From positions 89,467 to 153,466 of the forward strand of contig NZ_JAKZMM010000002.1 of NCBI RefSeq assembly GCF_022809355.1: a stretch of DNA of 64,000 bases, written 5' to 3'. The notes under the pieces were generated by a model. It was not told the DNA's origin. It was given only the letters and a program-made list of their open reading frames with translations, and ran no database searches. Made by a program: the position numbers and the translations under genes. The number at the start of each line of letters is the position of its first letter. The first letter of the stretch is position 1. Below, piece after piece: positions 16,657-26,425 of this stretch. This stretch comes from Parabacteroides faecalis. GTDB taxonomy: Bacteria > Bacteroidota > Bacteroidia > Bacteroidales > Tannerellaceae.

Positions 16657-19600
16657 TTAATAAGTAATATCAACACCGAAATTAAAGATACGCTGAATAG
16701 GATACCATGATCCATCACCATTATTTGTTTCCGGATCCACATCTACGTCATCCAATCCATCAAACGTCAATAAGTTCATACCTTGAACATAAAAACGTAC
16801 ATTTTGTAATCCTGCAAAACGGATAAGATGTTTCGGTAATGTATATCCAATTTCCACATTCTTCAAACGCAGATATGAAGCATCATACAAATACAAACTA
16901 CTATTTGAGTTCTTATTATTATCGTTTGTACCAATTGTTAAACGTGGATAAGTTGCCACATCTTTCGTTTCTTCAGTCCAACGATTGAAATGCATAGGCT
17001 TCACCTTACCAATCTGGTCTTGGTCAAACTGTGGGAAATCCCATACAGCTGCACCATTCAACAAGACACTTGTATTAGCAGCACCTTGGAACAACAAACT
17101 CACATCAAAACCTTTATACTGAATACCTACAGGAATACCAAACTGGATTTCAGGTGTTCTCGGATTACCCATGGCGCGGCGGTCATGTTCATCGTCAATC
17201 TTTCCATCTCCGTTCTGGTCTTTATATACCACATCTCCCGGATACAATTTACCCCATGGTTGGAAACCTGATCCACCATTCATGGCATTTAACTTATCCG
17301 CTTCAGCCTGATCATATACAAAGTGATCAAATTCATAGACGAAATATTCATCAATTCTCTTACCTGTATTCGCACGCCATTCATTTTCATAAGCCACTTC
17401 GTTCATAAATACGATCTTGTTACGAGCAAACGTAAAGTTCGGTTTAATATAGTATCTGAAATCTTCACCGATATTACCGTTCCAGCCAATTTCAAAGTCA
17501 ATACCACGATTATCAACAATACCCGAGTTTATAAACGGAGCATCTTTTCCTACAATACCTGGATAGCCTAACTTATTTCCATCGCTCAAACTTGTAATAA
17601 TATCATAACGATGTTCATAGAAATAATCAGCAGAGAAAGTTAATCGTTCATTGAAGAAAGAAGCATCAAGTCCGACATTCAACTTACGTGCTTTTTCCCA
17701 AGTCAGATTAGGATTCGCAAAATTACCTTCTTTTAATCCAGAATAACCATTACCAAATTCATTTACACCAAATGAATAACCATCACCACCTTGGAAGAAC
17801 TGCAAATAGCCGAAACGGCTACCTGAAATCATATCACTACCTACCATACCGTACGAAGCTCTCAGTTTCAGGTTACTTAACCACTTTTCAGCTCCTTGCA
17901 TAAACCGTTCACGCGAAATAACCCATCCGATAGATCCAGCGGGGAATGTACCATAACGTTTACCTGGAGCAAAGTTCTCTGATCCATTATATCCAATATT
18001 AAACTCTGCTAAATATTTATTCTGGAAAGCATAAGTAGCACGAGCCGTTAAACCTTGATAACGATATGGCACTTGGTTATCAATCGTTGTATTAGAACGG
18101 TTGAACAAAACCATAGCAGAAACATCATGATCACCAAAGTTTCTCAAATAATCCAATTTCAACTGGTAATAAGTTTTGCTGTTAGAAGAATTATGGCTAA
18201 ACGAGTTTGAAATTGTACCATCCTGATCATACCATGGATTTCCTAAGATATAAGCACCCGTATAATTTGGATTATTCATATAGATTGAACCATAACTACC
18301 TTCAGCCGGCTGGAAAGTTGCATATTGAGAGAAATTCATATAGCCTTCAGTCCGATCTCCCAAATTTCTGTGAATCCAGTTACCTTCAGAAGCGTCATAA
18401 GAGAAGATTCCTTCAATTTTTAACCCTTTGGTGATAAAATCTAATTTATGACCAATAGCAAACGATCCATTCAAATAGGTATTCTTTTCCTGCAAATATC
18501 CTCTTCTTGACAATTCCCCCAAGATATTCTTCCTATGTTTGTAATCTCCATACAACATACCATATGGGTTATTCAATTCATATGTTTCATTGGCTGGATT
18601 ACCATTATTTTCTACTACAATTGGCAAATATGGAGGGAGAGTATTACATAACTTTACAACTTGAGATGCCGTAGTACCTGGAGCATATCGATCCGTGATA
18701 CGAGCACCTAAATCTACGCGAACATAAAAATCTTTGGTAATATCCACATCTACATTCGCTCTAAAGTTATATCGTTTAAACTTAGCTTGTGTATCAGTTT
18801 CTGTCACATCTGTATGTTCGTAGTTTCCACCTTGCGAATAATAGTTAGCCATCACATAATATCTGGCACGTTCAGAACCACCACGTATTGACAAACTATA
18901 ATCTTGCTGCGTGCCGGGTTTGAAAGCATAATCGAAATAATCCCAATTATAACCTAATCCATCTGAATTATCGCCTTTAGCCTTCCGATAATTAGCAATT
19001 GCTTCATCAGTAAATAATTCCAACTTACTTGGATCGGTTGTCGGATTACTGTTGATCATCGCCTCATTATATAAAGTCGCATAATCAGCTGAACCTAAAT
19101 ATTTCGGGAATTTTACTGGAGAGTTTGTTCCCACAGAAGCTTTGAAATTCACACTTGGCTTTTCAGAAGCTTTACCACGTTTTGTTGTAATGATGATAAC
19201 ACCATTGGCACCACGTACACCATAAGGAGCCGTTGCTGAAGCATCCTTCAAAATAGTAAATGTTTCGATTTCTTCAGGAGCCAGATAACTCATGTCACGT
19301 TCTACTCCATCCACAATAACAATTGGTGATTTATCACCATAAGTACCCATACCACGGATTCTCAAATCAGCTCTATCTACACCTGGTTCACCACCACCAA
19401 ACTGATTAACCATCAAACCAGGCATTCGACCAGCCAATGCATTATTCAAATTGGCTGTTGGACTTTGTTTCAAGTCTTTGGTAGTAATTGTAGATACAGA
19501 ACCCGTTATGGTTGCTTTCTTTTGTGTCGTATAACCGACAACAACCACTTCTTCCAAAGCTTTCGAGTCTTCCACCATCTTAATGGTCAAATCACTCCGC

Positions 19601-20184
19601 CCATTAATCTTAACTTCCTGAGCTTGATAACCAATATAAGAGAACACCAAGCTTGCACCAGAATATGGAGCCATAATTTCAAAATTACCATCCATATCCG
19701 AAACAACACCGGTCATCGTTCCTTTCACCATGATATTCACACCAATCAAAGGACCATTTGCATCTAAAACACGTCCTTTAACTCTAAAACCTTCCTGAGT
19801 AACCGTCGGTCCAGCATCTTCTGTGTTTTTATCATTTAAAGCGTAGAGAACCACTTGTCCATCTTCTACTTTAAATGAACAATTTTGATCTTTCAGCAGG
19901 ATGCGCAACATTTCTTCCAAAGTAACATTCTCTGTCTTACATGTCACTCTAGCTTCATCATCCAATACATTGTTTGAATAAACAATACTTACACCGGCCT
20001 GTTCTTCTATTAGTTCTAAGGCTTGTTTTAAAGTTTTGTTCTTACAAGTTAAGGAAACTTCATCAGCAAGAATATTTGCATACATTCCAACTGATATACA
20101 ACTGCACAACCCAATTGTCAAAACCCGTCTAACTGCCTTTTGTTTTATTAACAATTGGGGGGGGTAATTTAACAAATACTTCAT
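16657..20184 (-). CDS. SusC/RagA TonB-dependent transporter with STN signalling domain
   Basis: A 1175-aa outer membrane importer. After the signal peptide (VLTIGLCSCISVGMYANILA) comes an STN domain (residues about 38-110: LTCKNKTLKQALELIEEQAGVSIVYSN), which contacts FecR-type anti-sigma factors. A carboxypeptidase-regulatory-like domain (about 130-210), the SusC-specific TonB box and plug (ALEEVVVVGYTTQKKATITGSVSTI) and the 22-strand barrel follow, ending FNFGVDITY. The linked sigma and FecR genes imply ligand-induced transcription. A run of eight C residues lies in codons 7-10, upstream of the signal peptide core, and is in frame here. Confidence 0.96.
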   Translation of the reverse strand: MKYLLNYPPQLLIKQKAVRRVLTIGLCSCISVGMYANILADEVSLTCKNKTLKQALELIEEQAGVSIVYSNNVLDDEARVTCKTENVTLEEMLRILLKDQNCSFKVEDGQVVLYALNDKNTEDAGPTVTQEGFRVKGRVLDANGPLIGVNIMVKGTMTGVVSDMDGNFEIMAPYSGASLVFSYIGYQAQEVKINGRSDLTIKMVEDSKALEEVVVVGYTTQKKATITGSVSTITTKDLKQSPTANLNNALAGRMPGLMVNQFGGGEPGVDRADLRIRGMGTYGDKSPIVIVDGVERDMSYLAPEEIETFTILKDASATAPYGVRGANGVIIITTKRGKASEKPSVNFKASVGTNSPVKFPKYLGSADYATLYNEAMINSNPTTDPSKLELFTDEAIANYRKAKGDNSDGLGYNWDYFDYAFKPGTQQDYSLSIRGGSERARYYVMANYYSQGGNYEHTDVTETDTQAKFKRYNFRANVDVDITKDFYVRVDLGARITDRYAPGTTASQVVKLCNTLPPYLPIVVENNGNPANETYELNNPYGMLYGDYKHRKNILGELSRRGYLQEKNTYLNGSFAIGHKLDFITKGLKIEGIFSYDASEGNWIHRNLGDRTEGYMNFSQYATFQPAEGSYGSIYMNNPNYTGAYILGNPWYDQDGTISNSFSHNSSNSKTYYQLKLDYLRNFGDHDVSAMVLFNRSNTTIDNQVPYRYQGLTARATYAFQNKYLAEFNIGYNGSENFAPGKRYGTFPAGSIGWVISRERFMQGAEKWLSNLKLRASYGMVGSDMISGSRFGYLQFFQGGDGYSFGVNEFGNGYSGLKEGNFANPNLTWEKARKLNVGLDASFFNERLTFSADYFYEHRYDIITSLSDGNKLGYPGIVGKDAPFINSGIVDNRGIDFEIGWNGNIGEDFRYYIKPNFTFARNKIVFMNEVAYENEWRANTGKRIDEYFVYEFDHFVYDQAEADKLNAMNGGSGFQPWGKLYPGDVVYKDQNGDGKIDDEHDRRAMGNPRTPEIQFGIPVGIQYKGFDVSLLFQGAANTSVLLNGAAVWDFPQFDQDQIGKVKPMHFNRWTEETKDVATYPRLTIGTNDNNKNSNSSLYLYDASYLRLKNVEIGYTLPKHLIRFAGLQNVRFYVQGMNLLTFDGLDDVDVDPETNNGDGSWYPIQRIFNFGVDITY

Positions 20185-20206
20185 AATACTAGATTTTATT
20201 AATATG

Positions 20207-21292
20207 TTATTTTCCGTTAGCTTTTATTTCATACTTCGATTCCACCTCTCCTGAAGATACGGTAAAAAGCAAAGAATTTAAAATACTTACTAATGTGTTC
20301 TTCAAATCCAACCTCCCTGAAATCAACATCCCATCAAGATTTTTATCTTTTAGCACAATTTTTACATTATATATTTTTTCCAGTTTTCTAATAACATTAC
20401 TCAGAGCTTCCTTTTCAAATTTCAACCGTCCATCAATCCAAGATATGTAATTAGAAACATCTACTGATTCAAGTTTCTCTTCTGCATTATCTGCAGCATA
20501 AGTATAACACTGATTCGGTTCCAAAATCATCGTTTCATTGTTTCCATCCAATGCAATCTTTCCTGAAACCAATACTGTCTGGAATAATTCAGCCTCCTGA
20601 TCAGAAAGAACATTAAATTGAGTTCCCAAGACTTCGACAGATTTATAAGCAGTCCTTACACAAAAAGAACTTTTACCATCTTTTACTACTTTAAAATAAG
20701 CTTCTCCTTCCAAATAGACTTCTCTTTTGTCTGAGTCAAACTCATCTGGATAAACTAAAGAAGAACCTGAATTAAGATAGACCGTCGAACTATCGGCTAA
20801 AACCAGTTTTGTTCTTTTACCATAAGGGACAAACACAGCATTTAACTGCGTCCCTTCTTTTTTTTCTATTTGAGTTGAATCATTAATAACAATCTTCCTA
20901 TTGTTATTATAACTAATCAGAGCTGAAGTATCTTTCAATGAAACGATCTGCTTATCTGCTACTTTCAAAGTTATCTCTGTTCTTTTCTCAACATCACTCA
21001 ATAGCGCCTGATATTTTTCTATCGAATCTTGATTCGAATTTGCAAACTTAGACAAACCCCAAAAAATCCCCAAACTACAAGCTGCTATACCAATTGCTAT
21101 TTTTATCCACGAAACTTGCTTCTTCTCTTTCTGATAAGAAGGCATATAGAAATCAGTCAGAGAACAAATCAACATCAACTCTTTATACCGAGTTTTATTT
21201 TTATCGTTCTCTTCAATCCAAGAAAGAATAGCCCGACTTTCTTCTTCCGTGCATTCTCCTTGTATATATTTAATCAAAAGTTCATCTGACAT
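20207..21292 (-). CDS. FecR-family anti-sigma factor (DUF4974 C-terminus)
   Basis: A 361-aa inner membrane protein. The cytoplasmic N-terminus (about 1-65, MSDELLIKYIQGECTEEES) binds the sigma factor; one membrane helix is near residues 69-86 (IKIAIGIAACSLGIFWGL). The periplasmic FecR domain contains VPYGKRTKLVLADSSTVYLNSGSSLVYP and YLEGEAYFKV, and the DUF4974 tail LKFEKEALSNVIRKLEKIYNVKIVL follows. I chose ATG 21292 because the upstream extension is atypical. It lies 22 bp before SusC and 112 bp after the sigma gene, the standard cis-encoded surface-signalling order. Confidence 0.95.
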   Translation of the reverse strand: MSDELLIKYIQGECTEEESRAILSWIEENDKNKTRYKELMLICSLTDFYMPSYQKEKKQVSWIKIAIGIAACSLGIFWGLSKFANSNQDSIEKYQALLSDVEKRTEITLKVADKQIVSLKDTSALISYNNNRKIVINDSTQIEKKEGTQLNAVFVPYGKRTKLVLADSSTVYLNSGSSLVYPDEFDSDKREVYLEGEAYFKVVKDGKSSFCVRTAYKSVEVLGTQFNVLSDQEAELFQTVLVSGKIALDGNNETMILEPNQCYTYAADNAEEKLESVDVSNYISWIDGRLKFEKEALSNVIRKLEKIYNVKIVLKDKNLDGMLISGRLDLKNTLVSILNSLLFTVSSGEVESKYEIKANGK

Positions 21293-21334
21293 ATTCAAAA
21301 TATTAACCTTCTCTAAATTAAAATACACATAAAA

Positions 21335-21342
21335 CAAAGGTA
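21335..21342 (-). promoter_or_regulatory. candidate -7 element before the fecR-susC-susD unit
   Basis: TACCTTTG on the minus strand, 43 bp before the chosen FecR start. It would allow FecR, SusC and SusD to be transcribed apart from the sigma gene. Confidence 0.45.
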
Positions 21343-21404
21343 TACCCTAAAATGAAAAGAGAGTTTTTGAATAAAAAAATGTTAAACCGTAATTAAGGAA
21401 AGAA

Positions 21405-21980
21405 TTACTCAAAAATAGCTTTCCGTATCTCTAATAAAGCTTTCGTAATATGATATTCAATTGATTTTTCCAATAGCTGCATCTTCTCTGCTATCTCTTT
21501 ATTTTTCAAGCCATCTCTTCTACTAAGCAAAAAGATCTGCCGTGTTTTTTCCGGTAATTTATTAAGGACATTATTCAACTTCGCTTCATAGTCTTTTGAG
21601 ACCAGAGAACATAATGTTTCATCTTCCAAGACATATAAATTACCACGCTGATAAATTTGTTCTTCTGTCAAAGAAGCCAAATCTATCATTTCCAAACGTT
21701 TTTTCCGCAAATAGTTCAAACACAAATTTCGGGTTATAACCAACAAAAAACCACTTATATCTTCTACATCTTTTAATTCTGTATGCTTATTCCATAAGGC
21801 CACAAAAACATCCTCGACTATTTCTTCTGCAACAAATTCGTTTTTGACATATTGCAATGCATACTTATACAAGCGCTTCTGATATACATCCATAATATCA
21901 CGTAATGCTCGACTATTACCAGAACTTAATTGCACAATAAGTCCTCGTAGCATTGCACATATTTCATACACGACTATCAT
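21405..21980 (-). CDS. ECF RNA polymerase sigma factor (FecI-like)
   Basis: A 191-aa sigma-70 family protein with region 2 (YKYALQYVKNEFVAEEIVEDVFVALWNKH) and region 4 (LNKLPEKTRQIFLLSRRDGLKNKEIAEKM, a helix-turn-helix) joined by a short linker, which is the ECF architecture. It heads the FecR-SusC-SusD group, so it probably activates that group when the SusC ligand is sensed. The N-terminus is uncertain: ATG 21980 fits the promoter element at 22006-22013, while an in-frame ATG at 21953 would remove nine residues. Confidence 0.93.
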   Translation of the reverse strand: MIVVYEICAMLRGLIVQLSSGNSRALRDIMDVYQKRLYKYALQYVKNEFVAEEIVEDVFVALWNKHTELKDVEDISGFLLVITRNLCLNYLRKKRLEMIDLASLTEEQIYQRGNLYVLEDETLCSLVSKDYEAKLNNVLNKLPEKTRQIFLLSRRDGLKNKEIAEKMQLLEKSIEYHITKALLEIRKAIFE

Positions 21981-22005
21981 TATATTCTATATATAAATTA
22001 CGCTA

Positions 22006-22013
22006 CAAATTTA
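22006..22013 (-). promoter_or_regulatory. -7 element of the ECF sigma gene
   Basis: TAAATTTG on the minus strand matches TAnnTTTG, 25 bp before ATG 21980. The rest of 21981-22222 holds only AT-rich spacer and the hisS terminator. Confidence 0.5.
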
Positions 22014-22160
22014 TTAAATAAAATAAAATAGCAGCCTTTATACTATCAAAATCAATAAAGAGCCTATTAAATTCTTCATCTTTTGAAGTAATCTATAACA
22101 AAAGAATTTCACATTCACAAACAAATATCCTCTACTGTACTTAAAATATGATACAAAAAA

Positions 22161-22192
22161 AGTTACTATTGCCTTTCACAACAACAGTAACT
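22161..22192 (-). terminator. hisS terminator
   Basis: An 11-bp stem AGTTACTATTG / CAACAGTAACT (one wobble pair) with a 10-nt loop, followed on the minus strand by a seven-T run. It lies 30 bp after the hisS stop. Confidence 0.8.
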
Positions 22193-22222
22193 CTTACATA
22201 TCTTAAATACAAATCTGAGAAC

Positions 22223-23578
22223 TTAAAACAATGCTATCAACTCATCCACTGTAAGCAACTGCTGCTCACCCGTGATCATATTCTTGACATTGATTTTGCC
22301 TTCTGACATCTCGGTTTCGCCGACGATAGCCACATACGGGATTTTTTTCGTATCGGCATAACCCATTTGCTTCTTCATCTTGGCCGACTCCGGATATAAT
22401 TCGGTACGGATGCCGGCAGCCCGAACCTGAGCCACTAAAGGCAACAGATAGGCTTCTTCTTTTGCTCCGAAATTAACGAACAGAAGTTGTGTTGTCTGCA
22501 AAGCATCTTTCGGATACAAATCCAACTGGTTCAAAACATCGAAGATACGATCGGCACCAAAAGAAATACCTACTCCTGAAACACCTTCCATTCCGAACAC
22601 ACCTGTCAGGTTATCATAGCGACCGCCACCGGTGATGCTTCCGATCTGCACATCCAACGCCTTCACTTCGAAGATAGCACCGGTATAATAATTCAAACCG
22701 CGAGCCAACGTCAAGTCCAATTCCAATTCGGCACGCAAAGCCAATTTCTCAATCCGATCCAAGATGAATTCCATTTCGGCAATACCCTTCAATCCAGTCT
22801 CAGATGCAGCCAAGACGTTCTTCAGAGAAGCGATCTTTTCCCGGTTTGTTCCGCTCAACATAATCACCGGTTGCAGTTTATTGATGGCATCTTCCGAAAG
22901 GCCTTTTTCGCGCAGCTCGTCGTTCACCTTCTCCAAACCGATCTTATCGAGTTTGTCGATAGCCACTGTGATATCAACAATCTTATCTGCGGCACCCAAA
23001 ATTTCAGCGATTCCCGACAGGATTTTCCGGTTATTCATCTTGATACAAACCCGGATACCAAAACGATGGAACACTTCATCCATAATCTGGATCAGTTCCA
23101 CTTCATTGATCAAGGAATCCGAACCTACCACATCGCCGTCACACTGATAGAATTCGCGATAACGACCTTTTTGCGGACGATCGGCACGCCAAACCGGCTG
23201 TATCTGATAACGCTTGAACGGGAAAGAAATCTCATTCCGATGCTGTACAACAAAACGGGCAAACGGTACAGTCAAGTCATAACGCAAACCTTTCTCGCAA
23301 GCCTTTGCCGCAAACTTCACCGGATTCTTTTCCAGCAGTTCTTCACAGGAAATACCCGAGAAGCAATCACCCGAATTCAGGATCTTGAAGAGCAACTTGT
23401 CTCCTTCTTCGCCATATTTTCCCATCAAGGTTGACAGGTTTTCCATAGCCGGCGTTTCAATCTGCTGAAATCCGTATAAATGATAGACCTCACGGATTGT
23501 ATTGAATATATAATTACGTTTCGCCATTTCTTCGGGCGAAAAGTCTCTCGTTCCTTTAGGTATGGATGGTTTCTGCAT
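22223..23578 (-). CDS. hisS: histidine--tRNA ligase
   Basis: A 451-aa class II aminoacyl-tRNA synthetase. Motif 1 region [19 protein letters not shown], motif 2 [22 protein letters not shown] sequence (here [14 protein letters not shown]), the histidine-binding segments [15 protein letters not shown] and [10 protein letters not shown], and motif 3 [11 protein letters not shown] are all present. A C-terminal anticodon-binding domain follows ([19 protein letters not shown] onward). The start at 23578 ([13 protein letters not shown]) is the conserved N-terminus. A -7 element lies at 23612-23619 and a terminator at 22161-22192, so it is probably a single-gene unit. Confidence 0.97.
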   Translation of the reverse strand: MQKPSIPKGTRDFSPEEMAKRNYIFNTIREVYHLYGFQQIETPAMENLSTLMGKYGEEGDKLLFKILNSGDCFSGISCEELLEKNPVKFAAKACEKGLRYDLTVPFARFVVQHRNEISFPFKRYQIQPVWRADRPQKGRYREFYQCDGDVVGSDSLINEVELIQIMDEVFHRFGIRVCIKMNNRKILSGIAEILGAADKIVDITVAIDKLDKIGLEKVNDELREKGLSEDAINKLQPVIMLSGTNREKIASLKNVLAASETGLKGIAEMEFILDRIEKLALRAELELDLTLARGLNYYTGAIFEVKALDVQIGSITGGGRYDNLTGVFGMEGVSGVGISFGADRIFDVLNQLDLYPKDALQTTQLLFVNFGAKEEAYLLPLVAQVRAAGIRTELYPESAKMKKQMGYADTKKIPYVAIVGETEMSEGKINVKNMITGEQQLLTVDELIALF

Positions 23579-23611
23579 ACTTATTATTATTTTATGATGT
23601 TTATTGACGCA

Positions 23612-23619
23612 CAAAAATA
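23612..23619 (-). promoter_or_regulatory. -7 element of hisS
   Basis: TATTTTTG on the minus strand, 34 bp before the hisS ATG; supports the shorter start. Confidence 0.5.
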
Positions 23620-23643
23620 CGATTTTATAAGGAATAACAGGTC

Positions 23644-24735
23644 TTATATACCTTTTTCTGTCTGATCATCATTAATGATCATCCCACTACCCAGACACAG
23701 ATGATGGTCTTTATCATAAACCACGCCATATTGGCCGGGAGCAATTCCTTGTATCTTATCATCCGATTCAATACGGTACACATCTCCGATCCGACGGATA
23801 TAGCCATGGGTAAATTCCGGAGTATGACGTACTTTAAAGGTTATTTCCTTGGCATCGTCAAATTCGCCCCAGATATCTTCGGTGATAAAATCAAAGCCTT
23901 GCATATTGATCACTTTGCCATACTGTGTTTCCGGATCGTAGCCATTGGATACATAAATAATATTGCGGCGAATATCTTTCTTGATAACAAACCACGGACC
24001 ACCACTTAGTCCCAAGCCTTTTCGCTGACCGATGGTATGGAACCAGTATCCGTTGTGCTTACCCAAGACTTTGCCTGTTTCCAGTTCAATGATCTTTCCC
24101 GGTCGCTTGCCCAGATAACGTTCGATGAAATCATTGTAATTGATCTTCCCCAAGAAACAGATACCTTGACTGTCTTTGCGTTTGGCACTAGGCAATTTCT
24201 GAGCTTCAGCAATCGCACGAACCTCACTTTTCATCAGATGCCCGATCGGAAACATCAGCTTCTGTATTTGTAACCGCGTGATTTGTCCCAGAAAGTCTGT
24301 CTGATCTTTCACCGGATCCTTGGCTGTCGACAACCAGACCTTTCCATCGATTTCCGTCGTCGTTGCATAATGACCGGTAGCTATTTTATCGAAGTCTTTT
24401 CCCCATTTCTCTTCAAAGCAACCGAACTTGATGAACTTATTACACATCATGTCCGGATTCGGAGTCAGTCCTCGCTTCACTGAATCAATGGTATAACTTA
24501 CCACTTTATCCCAATATTCATCATGCAATGAAACTTGTTCGAAGCGACATCCATATTTCTTGGCAATATACGAAGTGATTTCGATATCTTCCTCAGCCGG
24601 ACAATCAATATACCCGTCTTTGTCTTCCATTCCGATACGGATATAAAAGATCGTTGGATCATATCCGGCCTCTTTCAACATATGTACCACGACCGAACTG
24701 TCCACTCCGCCTGAAACTAAAGCTGCTATTTCCAT
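23644..24735 (-). CDS. mnmA: tRNA-specific 2-thiouridylase MnmA
   Basis: A 363-aa cytoplasmic enzyme that thiolates U34 of tRNA Lys, Glu and Gln. It shows the PP-loop SGGVDSS (residues 8-14) for ATP, the first catalytic Cys in [11 protein letters not shown] and the second in [10 protein letters not shown], with RKDSQGICF conserved around it. The C-terminal beta-barrel domains include [10 protein letters not shown] and [10 protein letters not shown]. Length is typical. Promoter element at 24761-24768. It precedes hisS on the same strand with a 65-bp gap containing the hisS promoter. Confidence 0.96.
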   Translation of the reverse strand: MEIAALVSGGVDSSVVVHMLKEAGYDPTIFYIRIGMEDKDGYIDCPAEEDIEITSYIAKKYGCRFEQVSLHDEYWDKVVSYTIDSVKRGLTPNPDMMCNKFIKFGCFEEKWGKDFDKIATGHYATTTEIDGKVWLSTAKDPVKDQTDFLGQITRLQIQKLMFPIGHLMKSEVRAIAEAQKLPSAKRKDSQGICFLGKINYNDFIERYLGKRPGKIIELETGKVLGKHNGYWFHTIGQRKGLGLSGGPWFVIKKDIRRNIIYVSNGYDPETQYGKVINMQGFDFITEDIWGEFDDAKEITFKVRHTPEFTHGYIRRIGDVYRIESDDKIQGIAPGQYGVVYDKDHHLCLGSGMIINDDQTEKGI

Positions 24736-24760
24736 AAATATCTATTTTCTTTCTGAATTG

Positions 24761-24768
24761 CAAAGGTA
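24761..24768 (-). promoter_or_regulatory. -7 element of mnmA
   Basis: TACCTTTG on the minus strand, 26 bp before the ATG. Confidence 0.55.
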
Positions 24769-24827
24769 CATATTTATAAATAATACCCGATTCAGACACA
24801 TCATATTTCTTCGTACCAAACATTTAT

Positions 24828-26183
24828 TTATCGCCCGGTTTCTTTCCGTTTCATTTCCAGCAAAACACTTCCCGTTAATGGAATGGCTAAAACAAATGTG
24901 AGCATATCAGCCACGGCCTGACACATTTCCACTCCTTGCAATCCTAAATAATAAGGCAAGATCATAATCAACGGAATAAAGAATAGTCCTTGCCGGGCAG
25001 AAGAAAGAACTGTTGCCCGGATTGACTTGCGTATTGTCTGTAACATCATATTACTTAAGATGATCCATGCTCCTAACGGATAAGTAATCAGCTGCCAGCG
25101 TAATGCAGCTGAACCGGTTTCGATCACCAGTGGATCTCCTTTTCGGAACAAAGCGACGATTTCTTCAGCATAAGCCATTCCGGCAACCGAACAACATAAC
25201 AGGAATACAAAACCAACCTTGACACTAAACCAAAAGCCTTCTCGTACCCGTGCATATAATCCGGCTCCATAATTAAATCCGCACAAAGGTTGGAAACCTT
25301 GACCAAAACCTATCAGGAATGAGTTGATAAACATACCAATCCGCGACACGATAGACATCCCCGCAATAGCGGCATCTCCATAATTCCCCGCAGCAACATT
25401 TAGGAAAATGGTAGAAACACTAGCCAATCCCTGACGAGCCAACGAAGGTGTTCCACCACCAATGATCTCTTTCACAAAACTCCATGAGAAAGTAAAGTTC
25501 CGATAATGGATACGAATATTCCCTTCCCGCCTTCCCATATAGAAAAGCAGACAAAAACTAAAGACCTGACTAATCACCGTAGCCCAAGCAGCGCCGGAAA
25601 TACCCAGGTCACAGACAAATATCAGAATCGGATCCAGAATCACATTGGTAACTGCACCGGCAACGATTCCCACCATCGCATAATCAGCGTTTCCCTGAAA
25701 GCGCATTTGATTATTCAACACCAACGAAGCAATCATAAACGGAGCTCCCAGCAGGATAATCCCCAAATAACGTTCGGTATAAGGTAAAATTGTAGGTGTT
25801 GAACCTAAGGCATACGAAAGCGGGCGAAGCAACAACAATCCGGAAAGCATAAGAATCAAGCCCAACGACAATGCTAGGAAAAATCCGGTTGCTGCCATCT
25901 TTCCGGCAGCTTCATCTTCTTTAGCTCCCAACTTGCGAGAGATGTAATTTCCGGAACCATGTCCAAAGAAAAAACCGACAGCCTGTATGATCGACATGAC
26001 TGAAAACACAATTCCGACTGCTGCCGTAGATTGTGTATTAATCTTCCCTACAAAATACGTATCTGCTATATTGTAGAAAGACGTAACCAACATACTGACA
26101 ATCGTTGGTGCAGCCAGTGTCATGATCACTTTGGGTACTGGTGCTGTTGTCAGGTAATTAAAATTATCTTTTGTTCGATGCAT
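24828..26183 (-). CDS. MATE family efflux transporter
   Basis: A 451-aa inner membrane protein with about twelve hydrophobic helices. The MATE pattern is clear: APTIVSMLVTSFYNIADTYFVGKINTQSTAAVGIVFSVMSIIQA in the first half, FGHGSGNYISRKLGA, NNQMRFQGNADYAMVGIV, and the pseudo-symmetric second half with MSIVSRIGMFINSFLIGFGQGFQPLCGFNYGAG. Such pumps export drugs or metabolites using Na+ or H+. The substrate is unknown. No regulator gene is adjacent. The 242 bp on its 5' side hold only a weak hairpin. Confidence 0.93.
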   Translation of the reverse strand: MHRTKDNFNYLTTAPVPKVIMTLAAPTIVSMLVTSFYNIADTYFVGKINTQSTAAVGIVFSVMSIIQAVGFFFGHGSGNYISRKLGAKEDEAAGKMAATGFFLALSLGLILMLSGLLLLRPLSYALGSTPTILPYTERYLGIILLGAPFMIASLVLNNQMRFQGNADYAMVGIVAGAVTNVILDPILIFVCDLGISGAAWATVISQVFSFCLLFYMGRREGNIRIHYRNFTFSWSFVKEIIGGGTPSLARQGLASVSTIFLNVAAGNYGDAAIAGMSIVSRIGMFINSFLIGFGQGFQPLCGFNYGAGLYARVREGFWFSVKVGFVFLLCCSVAGMAYAEEIVALFRKGDPLVIETGSAALRWQLITYPLGAWIILSNMMLQTIRKSIRATVLSSARQGLFFIPLIMILPYYLGLQGVEMCQAVADMLTFVLAIPLTGSVLLEMKRKETGR

Positions 26184-26309
26184 CTTTTTCTATCCTTTTT
26201 ATTTCCATTTCCACAATACCAGAGATAAACAGTTGAAAACTCTGGCTAAAACTGAACATCCCGTTCATACCCAAGTGGTCTTTCCCAAAAAGATTCAAGA
26301 TATATAGTT

Positions 26310-26360
26310 GACAAGGTTTTCAGTGACTTCTTCCTGTGAAGCTACACCAAAAACCTTGTC
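26310..26360 (-). terminator. possible terminator after the CBM9-like gene
   Basis: An 11-bp stem GACAAGGTTTT / AAAACCTTGTC with a 29-nt loop lies 66 bp after the CBM9-like stop. It lacks a good T run on the minus strand, so this is weak. Confidence 0.35.
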
Positions 26361-26425
26361 TATTAAAACTCCAAATACATTTTAATTAAACAGAAAACGG
26401 TTTATCTGTAAGTCCTCTTCTGTAT

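Noticed and set aside
14759..21980. SusC/SusD pair as the importer of the sulfatase locus
   Set aside because: It is 16 kb from the nearest gene of that locus, has its own sigma/FecR control, and no sequence feature links the two; kept as an independent module.
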